Shown: positions 8,095-12,327 of the stretch, piece after piece
Position numbering within the stretch: position 1 is the stretch's first letter
Layout of the letters: every line of letters starts with the position of its first letter
Source of the DNA: an uncultured Propionibacteriaceae bacterium
GTDB lineage: Bacteria; Actinomycetota; Actinomycetes; Propionibacteriales; Propionibacteriaceae
Reading direction: 5' to 3'
Length of the DNA: 12,327 bases
NCBI GenBank assembly: GCA_938046585.1
Contig: CALIWR010000013.1
Coordinates: 1-12,327 of the forward strand
The notes under the pieces: generated by a model
What the model was told of the DNA's origin: nothing
Databases searched by the model: none
The model's input: the letters and a program-made list of their open reading frames with translations, nothing else
Translations under genes and position numbers: made by a program

Positions 8095-8763
8095 TCAGTC
8101 GTCGACGCCGGGTGTCGCCCAGCGCAAGGTCCAGTGGTACATCGCGATCGCAGCCGCCGCGCCGGCATTCATCGAACGGGTCGACCCGGCCTGGCTGATC
8201 GCAACGGTACGGGCGCAGGCCGCCACCGCCGCCTCGCTCAGCCCGGGCCCCTCGGAGCCGAACAGCAGGCACACCCGCCGTGGCAGTTCGGTGGTCTCCA
8301 GCGGCACCGAGCCAGCGATGTTGTCCACCCCGATCAGCGGGATCTGCCGCTCAGCGAGCCAGCCGGCCAGTTCCTGGGCGTCGCGGTGGTGATATACCCG
8401 CAGGTAGCGGTCGGTGACCAGGGCGCCGCGCCTGTTCCAGCGCCGCCGGCCCACGATGTGGACCCCGGCCACGTTGAAGGCATTGGCGGTCCGGACGACC
8501 GAGCCGATGTTGAAATCGTGTTCCCAATTCTCGATCGCCACCTGCAGTGGGCGGCGGCGGGTGTCGAGGTCAGCGACGATCGCGGCCACGCTCCAGTAGC
8601 GGTATCGGTCGATCACGTTGCGCCGGTCCCCTTCGGCGAGCAGCCGCGGGTCGTACTGGTCGGCGGTGGGCCACGGCTCGGGATGCGGCCCGACCCCGAC
8701 CTGCGGGTACGGCTGGTACGGCGAGTCACCCGGTGCCGCCGCACCGTCGTCCTGGGTCCCCAT
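8095..8763 (-). CDS. SpoU/TrmH-family RNA 2'-O-ribose methyltransferase
   Basis: The 222-residue protein is a SPOUT-fold methyltransferase that would transfer a methyl group from S-adenosylmethionine to a ribose 2'-OH in tRNA or rRNA. The three family motifs are clear: NIGSVVRTANAF (85-96), LLFGSEGPGLS (166-176) and SQAGSTRSMNAGAAAAIAMY (190-209), the last two forming the knot that binds the cofactor. The first 40 residues are a Pro/Gly-rich extension often seen in actinobacterial members. The RNA target cannot be told from sequence, so no symbol is given. The ATG has no Shine-Dalgarno; TACCGT lies eight bases upstream, suggesting a leaderless mRNA. It heads the gene string running to fba, and is divergent from dedA across 24 bp. 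Confidence 0.9.
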   Translation of the reverse strand: MGTQDDGAAAPGDSPYQPYPQVGVGPHPEPWPTADQYDPRLLAEGDRRNVIDRYRYWSVAAIVADLDTRRRPLQVAIENWEHDFNIGSVVRTANAFNVAGVHIVGRRRWNRRGALVTDRYLRVYHHRDAQELAGWLAERQIPLIGVDNIAGSVPLETTELPRRVCLLFGSEGPGLSEAAVAACARTVAISQAGSTRSMNAGAAAAIAMYHWTLRWATPGVDD

Positions 8764-8771
8764 AGGAGCTG

Positions 8772-8781
8772 ACGGTAGCCT
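8772..8781. promoter_or_regulatory. Overlapping divergent -10 elements between trmH-like gene and dedA
   Basis: The ten bases ACGGTAGCCT hold TAGCCT on the plus strand (8776-8781), ending six bases before the dedA GTG, and TACCGT on the minus strand (8772-8777), ending eight bases before the methyltransferase ATG. Both fit TANNNT and share the central TA. The whole gap between start codons is 24 bp and has no Shine-Dalgarno on either side. This reads as a bidirectional leaderless promoter. -35 boxes are weak, so the call rests on spacing. Confidence 0.5.
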
Positions 8782-8787
8782 GTCTGG

Positions 8788-9504
8788 GTGACGCCGACTG
8801 CCGTACTGGCTCTGACGCCTTTGCTTCTGCCCAACTGGCTGGACCCCGCCTACATCATTGAGCGGGCCGGCCCTTGGACGCTACCTGTGGTGGCGTTGAT
8901 CATCTTCGCCGAGTGTGGGATCTTCTCGATCCTGCCGGGTGACTCGCTGCTGTTCACCGTCGGCATGTTCATGGCGGTGAAGACCACCGCCGACGCCACG
9001 GTGATCTCCTATGGCGGCTCGCTCACGGTCACGATGCTGGTGGTCTTCGTGACCCTGATCGTGGCCGCAATCCTCGGGAATGTCTCCGGGTATTGGATCG
9101 GGCGGGTGATCGGCCCGCCGATCTTTAAACCCCGTCAGTCCTGGGTGGGGCGCAAGCTCTTCAACCCGGTGTATGTGGACAAGACCCACGACTTCTTCGA
9201 GAAGTACGGGAACCGGGCGCTGATCCTGGCTCGCTTCGTGCCGCTGGTGCGGACCTTTGTGACCCTGGTCGCCGGGGTCGCCAAGATGAGTTTCCGCTCG
9301 TTCATCACCTACACCGCCGTCGGTGGTGTGCTGTGGGTGGTGCTGGTCACCCTGATGGGATTCTTCCTCGGTCAGATCACGTTCATCCACGACAACATTG
9401 ACGCCGCCCTGGTGCTGATCGTGCTGGTGTCGGTGCTGCCGATGGCGATCGAGTACCTCAACCATCGCCGGCAGGCGAAGACCGCCGCGGCTAACCCAAG
9501 CTGA
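8788..9504 (+). CDS. DedA-family membrane protein
   Basis: This 238-residue polytopic membrane protein belongs to the DedA (SNARE-associated/VTT) family, members of which recycle undecaprenyl phosphate or other lipids across the membrane. It shows IIFAECGIFSILPGDSLLF (38-56, with Glu42 and Asp52), GNVSGYWIGR (97-106) and FFEKYGNRALILARFVPLVR (136-155), followed by RTFVTLVAGVAKMSF. Arg149 and Arg155 have the six-residue spacing of the essential arginines of E. coli DedA proteins, and Glu42/Asp52 match the essential acidic pair, so the transport site seems intact. The start is GTG at 8788, giving an N-terminus of LDPxxxIERAGPW type; an internal TTG at 8821 is possible. There is no ribosome binding site, consistent with leaderless expression. 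The C-terminus is a short basic cytoplasmic tail. Confidence 0.93.
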   Translation: MTPTAVLALTPLLLPNWLDPAYIIERAGPWTLPVVALIIFAECGIFSILPGDSLLFTVGMFMAVKTTADATVISYGGSLTVTMLVVFVTLIVAAILGNVSGYWIGRVIGPPIFKPRQSWVGRKLFNPVYVDKTHDFFEKYGNRALILARFVPLVRTFVTLVAGVAKMSFRSFITYTAVGGVLWVVLVTLMGFFLGQITFIHDNIDAALVLIVLVSVLPMAIEYLNHRRQAKTAAANPS

Positions 9505-9510
9505 TAGGCA

Positions 9511-9549
9511 CAGGCCGGGGTCTGCTCCGCGGAGGGGACCCCGGCCCTG
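9511..9549. terminator. Hairpin between convergent dedA and lemA
   Basis: GGCCGGGGTC (9513-9522) and GACCCCGGCC (9537-9546) form a perfect 10-bp stem, extended by CAG/CTG with one bulged C. The loop itself contains the self-complementary CTCCGCGGAG. The hairpin lies seven bases after the dedA stop and 18 bases from the lemA stop, so it can terminate both. There is no T-run. Confidence 0.75.
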
Positions 9550-9567
9550 GTATGCCTGGATCGTCGC

Positions 9568-10374
9568 TCAGGCCTGCCCGCTGCCCTGCCCGTACGGCGG
9601 GGCCGCCTGCCCGTAGCCGGGAGCGGCCTGCTGCGGCGGGGTGGCCGGCTGATATCCGAACTGGCTGCCGCCGGCCTGGCCCGGATTCGCCTCCGCGGCC
9701 ACGCCATCTTGCAGCCCGGACCGCACTGAGTAGTTCGGGGTCTCGTACGCGGCGATCGCCGGCGTTTCAGACTGTGATGCCACCGCTGGGTTCTGGTCGA
9801 AACTCACCTTTGGCGCCTGTCGGACCGCGGCGTCGTTCACCTCGAAATACGTGGCCCGCTGGAAGCCGCCCAGGTTCGCGATGACGTTGGTCGGGAATGA
9901 CTCGGTCCGGGTGTTGTAGTTGCGGACGTTGGCGTTGTAGTAGCGCCGCCCGGCCGCGATCCGGTCCTCGGTCTCGGTGAGCTGACGCTGCAGCTCGACG
10001 AAGTTACCGTTGGCCCGCAGCTCGGGGTAGGCCTCGACGCTGACCATCAGGTGCCGGATCGCCCCAGTCAGTTGTTCCTCGACCCCAGCCCGGTCCCGGC
10101 TCGGCGCCGAGCCGCCGGCCATAGAAGCCGCCTGGTTACGCAGCTGGACGACCGATTCCAGGGTCCCGCTCTCGTGCTTGGCGTAGCCTTTCACGGTCTC
10201 CACCAGGTTCGGGATCAGATCGTGGCGCCGATTCAGCTCGACATCGACCTGCCGCCAGGACTCCTCAACCAGGTTACGCTGTCGTACCAGCGAGTTGTAC
10301 GCGCTGATGCCGTATGCGACCAGCCCGACCACGATCAAGCCGATGATGATCAGGGCAATAGTCAGCCCACTCAT
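9568..10374 (-). CDS. lemA: LemA family protein
   Basis: The 268-residue protein has one N-terminal membrane helix (about 4-26) followed by the helical LemA domain: YNSLVRQRNLVEESWRQVDV (26-45), RRHDLIPNLVETVKGYAKHE (49-68), AYPELRANGNFVELQRQL (115-132) and RRYYNANVRNYNTRTESFP (143-161). The start is firm, with GGAGG six bases before the ATG. The tail after about 185 departs from the usual family length and is low-complexity, ending in a Gln/Gly/Pro/Tyr-rich stretch (QPATPPQQAAPGYGQAAPPY, 242-261). LemA proteins are membrane-anchored with an extended helical bundle; their molecular function is poorly known. It follows pyrE by 69 bp, but a separate -10-like TAGTCT at 10412-10417 suggests its own promoter. 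Confidence 0.93.
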   Translation of the reverse strand: MSGLTIALIIIGLIVVGLVAYGISAYNSLVRQRNLVEESWRQVDVELNRRHDLIPNLVETVKGYAKHESGTLESVVQLRNQAASMAGGSAPSRDRAGVEEQLTGAIRHLMVSVEAYPELRANGNFVELQRQLTETEDRIAAGRRYYNANVRNYNTRTESFPTNVIANLGGFQRATYFEVNDAAVRQAPKVSFDQNPAVASQSETPAIAAYETPNYSVRSGLQDGVAAEANPGQAGGSQFGYQPATPPQQAAPGYGQAAPPYGQGSGQA

Positions 10375-10396
10375 GAACTACCTCCGAATCTGAGGT

Positions 10397-10412
10397 TGAG
10401 ACGGTCGTTTCA
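10397..10412. promoter_or_regulatory. Imperfect inverted repeat in the lemA leader
   Basis: TGAGACG and CGTTTCA pair at six of seven positions around GT. The repeat lies immediately downstream of the candidate lemA -10 hexamer (TAGTCT on the minus strand, 10412-10417) and upstream of the GGAGG site, where an operator would overlap the transcription start. Confidence 0.25.
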
Positions 10413-10443
10413 GACTAACCGCTGATCTGGGTCTCGGCTGGGT

Positions 10444-10983
10444 TCACAGGCCCAGATCGGACAGTGAAAGAGCGTATCGATACTCGAATCCCAAGGCCTC
10501 GATGCGTTCCCTGGCCCCGGTGGCCCGGTCGACGATCACCGCCACCCCGACCACCTGGGCGCCTTCGGCCAGGACCGCCTCCAGGGCAGTCTCCACCGAA
10601 GCCCCCGTGGTGGAGGTGTCCTCGACCACCAGCACCGGCCGACCGGCGATCGCCGGACCCTCGATCCGACGTTGCAGCCCGTGGGCCTTGCCCTGTTTGC
10701 GGACCACGAAGGCGTCCAGCCGCTGCCCGGCGGCGGCCGCGGCATGCAGCATGCTGGTAGCCACCGGGTCCGCCCCCAGGGTGAGCCCGCCGACCGCCTG
10801 GTAGGCCCAGTCCCGGGTCAGGTGGCGCATCACCCGGCCGACGACCGGCGCCCCGGCCCCGTCCAGCGTCACCCGGCGCAGGTCGATGTAGTAGTCGGCC
10901 TGAGCACCGCAGGAGAGGGTGACCCGTCCCCGGACCAAAGCCAACGTGGTGACGAGGTTGATCAGCAGGTCCCGGTCACTCAT
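10444..10983 (-). CDS. pyrE: Orotate phosphoribosyltransferase
   Basis: The enzyme converts orotate and PRPP to orotidine 5'-phosphate in de novo pyrimidine synthesis. The 179-residue product has the usual length. It contains ADYYIDLRRVTL (29-40), GGLTLGADPVA (65-75), the catalytic loop VRKQGKAHG (94-102) and the PRPP-binding VLVVEDTSTTGAS (117-129). I chose the ATG at 10983; a GTG three codons upstream overlaps the ribosome binding site. The site reads TAAGGTGG with five bases to the ATG, a one-mismatch Shine-Dalgarno, although TAAGGT seven bases before the start could also be a leaderless -10. Only 25 bp separate it from the sortase stop, so co-transcription is likely. No other pyrimidine gene is present. 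Confidence 0.95.
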   Translation of the reverse strand: MSDRDLLINLVTTLALVRGRVTLSCGAQADYYIDLRRVTLDGAGAPVVGRVMRHLTRDWAYQAVGGLTLGADPVATSMLHAAAAAGQRLDAFVVRKQGKAHGLQRRIEGPAIAGRPVLVVEDTSTTGASVETALEAVLAEGAQVVGVAVIVDRATGARERIEALGFEYRYALSLSDLGL

Positions 10984-11008
10984 GCCGGCCACCTTAGACG
11001 GCGGGCAC

Positions 11009-11839
11009 CTATTTCTGCTTGGCGTCGATCAAATGCCCGAAGCCGACCGACCGGTCTGGGGACCGGAACAGGTCCTGGCAGGTAGTGAGGGTGATCAGAG
11101 CCTGGGTCGGCTGGGCATCTTTCTTGCCCGGGACCGGGTCCAGCACCCAGGTGTCGACATCCTTCACCGTCACCTGCGACGGGGCCTGGTCCAACTGGTA
11201 GGTGAAGATGTGGGTCTTGGTCTCGACGATGACCTGGTCGCCGGGTTTCAGCTCCAGCAGCCGCGCGAACGGTTCGCCGTGGGTGACGCGGTGGCCGGCG
11301 AGGGCGAAGTTGCCGACTTGACCTGGCTGCGCGGTAGTGGGGTACCAGCCGACCCCGCGTGACAGCGCATTATCGCTGACGCCGGTGATGATCGGCACCC
11401 GGTACGTATCGCCCAGGGCGGGGATCCGCAGGATCGCCATCGCCTTATCAAGCTGGGCCTCGCTGTATGTGGGGGTCTGGGGGGCCGGCGATTGGGAACC
11501 AGAGGCCGATCCCGGAGCCGGCGACTGAGAACCGGAGACCGCTCCCGGGCCCGGGGCCGGGGTCTGGGCACCACCACCGGTCCATTCTTTCTCCAACTGG
11601 TTGATCTCGGAGGCGGCGGCCTCCTTCGACGGGCCGTTAGTCCCGTAGTACTGGTAGCCCATCCAGCCCAGGCAGGACAGGCCCAACACGATCAGGATGA
11701 TCCCGAGGACCATGGCGATCCCCGGCCCTCGGCTGCGTGACGGCGCCGTACGGGTCTCAGCGGCGTCGCCCGCGATCACCCCTTCCTGCCCGGGAACCTC
11801 GTCGTGCGGCTGCCCTGCGTTGTCATCTCCTGTTACCAT
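11009..11839 (-). CDS. Sortase (class E-like transpeptidase)
   Basis: A membrane-anchored cysteine transpeptidase that would attach secreted proteins to the cell wall. From the chosen ATG it has 276 residues: a cytoplasmic N-terminus, one membrane helix (41-61), a linker rich in Ser/Pro/Gly with SGSQSPAP twice (102-109 and 113-120), then the sortase beta-barrel. Catalytic residues are His183 (NFALAGHRVTHG), Cys254 (ITLTTC) and Arg263 (SPDR). GVGWYPTTAQPGQVGN before the His is typical of actinobacterial housekeeping class E enzymes. There is no normally spaced ribosome binding site: GGAGGG abuts the ATG. GATACT lies six bases upstream, suggesting leaderless expression. A longer frame reaches 11968, but its extra N-terminus looks non-coding. 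No substrate with an LAXTG or LPXTG signal is encoded in the window. Confidence 0.9.
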   Translation of the reverse strand: MVTGDDNAGQPHDEVPGQEGVIAGDAAETRTAPSRSRGPGIAMVLGIILIVLGLSCLGWMGYQYYGTNGPSKEAAASEINQLEKEWTGGGAQTPAPGPGAVSGSQSPAPGSASGSQSPAPQTPTYSEAQLDKAMAILRIPALGDTYRVPIITGVSDNALSRGVGWYPTTAQPGQVGNFALAGHRVTHGEPFARLLELKPGDQVIVETKTHIFTYQLDQAPSQVTVKDVDTWVLDPVPGKKDAQPTQALITLTTCQDLFRSPDRSVGFGHLIDAKQK

Positions 11840-11845
11840 CCCTCC

Positions 11846-11873
11846 AGTATCGCCCAGGCCAGGCCTGAACCAA
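11846..11873 (-). promoter_or_regulatory. Candidate sortase promoter with a palindrome in its spacer
   Basis: On the minus strand TTGGTT (11868-11873) and GATACT (11846-11851) are separated by 16 bp. The spacer contains CAGGCCAGGCCTG (11855-11867), a perfect 6-bp inverted repeat around one base, directly abutting the -35. The -10 ends six bases before the ATG. The palindrome is a reasonable operator candidate. Confidence 0.4.
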
Positions 11874-11922
11874 GCCCCGTCCAGCCCCACGATGGTCGCC
11901 TTCGACCCCGAGAGGAGACCAC

Positions 11923-12075
11923 ATGATGAGCGCGATGTCTTGGCAGGTGCCCCTCGTGATCTGGACACCCGGCTCCCTGATAGGCGTCGTCAGCGGCGTC
12001 GGCGAAGTCGTCCATGGCCTCGGCCATGCCCCTGGGGATAGTCCCGTGGTGCTGGTCCATACCGATCGGCGGTGA
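11923..12075 (+). CDS. Small hypothetical protein, 50 residues
   Basis: This short ORF starts with ATG ATG and has a strong ribosome binding site, GAGAGGAG ending five bases before the first ATG. It encodes MMSAMSWQVPLVIWTPGSLI, a Val/Gly-rich middle (GVVSGVGEVVHGLGHA) and ends VLVHTDRR. The middle is moderately hydrophobic and could be an amphipathic or membrane-associated helix. About 78 percent of third codon positions are G or C, which fits coding but is a little below the neighbours. Its stop overlaps a possible GTG start of the next frame as GTGA. It is divergent from the sortase across about 83 bp. I do not recognise the family. A high-GC3 frame also exists on the opposite strand, but lacks a ribosome binding site. 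Confidence 0.5.
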   Translation: MMSAMSWQVPLVIWTPGSLIGVVSGVGEVVHGLGHAPGDSPVVLVHTDRR

Positions 12076-12327
12076 CGCCTCGTGCCCAGTGGGAAGGCCG
12101 CCACCCTGAGAGGCATCTTCGGGCACATGCTGGACCGGGATACACCACCCGGACCCCGCGCAGGGACCAGGACCGAGGCATCTTCGGGCACATGCTGAAC
12201 CGGGTCCTGAAAGTGGCCAAGAAGAGCGGCCGCACACTGGACCCCGACATGGTCATCAAGGGGCGGGGCACAAACGTCGTCAACGCCGACCATATCGTGG
12301 TGTTCAAGGTCGGCAAGACCAAGAATC
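12072..12327 (+). CDS. Unidentified open frame, partial at the window end
   Basis: The frame is open from 12042 to the window end. The last 45 codons (from ATG at 12192) have very high G/C at third positions and read MLNRVLKVAKKSGRTLDPDM, then IKGRGTNVVNADH and VFKVGKTKN, which looks like real protein. The start is unclear. GTG at 12072 overlaps the upstream stop as GTGA but leads through codons with poor bias; ATG at 12192 lies inside the second copy of a 30-bp repeat and has no Shine-Dalgarno. In the first copy the biased frame is a different one, as if a 65-bp duplication shifted the frame. I do not recognise the product. It may be an intact gene with a duplicated 5' end, or a decayed one. 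Confidence 0.4.
   Translation, partial: MTPRAQWEGRHPERHLRAHAGPGYTTRTPRRDQDRGIFGHMLNRVLKVAKKSGRTLDPDMVIKGRGTNVVNADHIVVFKVGKTKN
12110..12204. repeat. 30-bp direct repeat, two copies 65 bp apart
   Basis: Copies at 12110-12139 and 12175-12204 begin GAGGCATCTTCGGG and end ACCGGG, and differ at one base (G at 12133, A at 12198). The 35 bp between them is unrelated. The 65-bp period is not a multiple of three, so the copies are read in different frames: each contains ATGCTG preceded by CATCTT seven bases earlier. This looks like a tandem duplication at the 5' end of the rightmost frame. Confidence 0.8.

Noticed and set aside
11840..11968. A 43-residue N-terminal extension of the sortase
   Set aside because: It would cross the promoter-like elements and palindrome, overlap the small plus-strand ORF and add a sequence unlike sortase N-termini.
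12073..12075. TGA read through as selenocysteine or by readthrough
   Set aside because: The frame after TGA stays biased until the first repeat copy, but I see no selenocysteine-type context, and a coupled GTGA overlap or gene decay explains it more simply.
12192..12327. Possible HU-type DNA-binding protein at the right end
   Set aside because: IKGRGT and VFKVGK loosely recall the HU GFGTF and PAFKAGK motifs, but the order, spacing and N-terminus do not fit, so I left it unidentified.

Overview
The window is a high-GC stretch, with coding frames strongly biased to G or C at the third codon position. It looks like chromosome from an actinobacterium. The gene families fit this: an Rv0909/MT0933-like antitoxin, a class E-type sortase, a mycobacterial-type class II aldolase, an actinobacterial TrmH with an N-terminal extension, and tandem surface repeats typical of actinobacterial secreted proteins. 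Gene content would suit the Propionibacteriales, but that placement is an impression and not something shown here. Eleven genes are well supported. A small ORF and a partial ORF of unknown function sit at the right end.

Layout. (1) 72-2838, minus strand: purA followed by purD, two purine nucleotide synthesis genes separated by about 200 bp of non-coding DNA. (2) 2839-3011: a divergent control region between purA and a large secreted 5'-nucleotidase (3012-6059, plus), which ends in three tandem surface repeats. (3) 6062-6120: two hairpins, the second a 13-bp perfect stem, between convergent genes. (4) 6155-8763, minus strand, transcribed right to left: trmH-like methyltransferase, membrane protein with a PH-like tail, class II fructose-bisphosphate aldolase, and a small orphan antitoxin-family protein. 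(5) 8764-8787: a 24-bp divergent gap, then a DedA-family membrane protein (8788-9504, plus). (6) A hairpin terminator, then on the minus strand, transcribed right to left, sortase, pyrE and lemA (11839 down to 9568). (7) 11840-12327: a sortase upstream region with a palindrome, a 50-residue ORF with a strong ribosome binding site, a 30-bp direct repeat and an open frame running off the window end.

Functionally the region mixes nucleotide metabolism (purD, purA, pyrE, and an extracellular nucleotidase that could feed salvage), cell envelope functions (DedA, LemA, sortase, PH-like membrane protein), glycolysis (fba) and RNA modification (trmH). Most of it is ordinary core genome. No dedicated defence, mobile or biosynthetic system is visible. 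The most interesting signals are regulatory. Several genes without a good Shine-Dalgarno sequence carry a -10-like hexamer 6-8 nt before the start codon, which suggests leaderless transcription. In the trmH/dedA gap the two opposed hexamers share the same TA pair. The duplicated segment at the right edge is the other place worth a second look.
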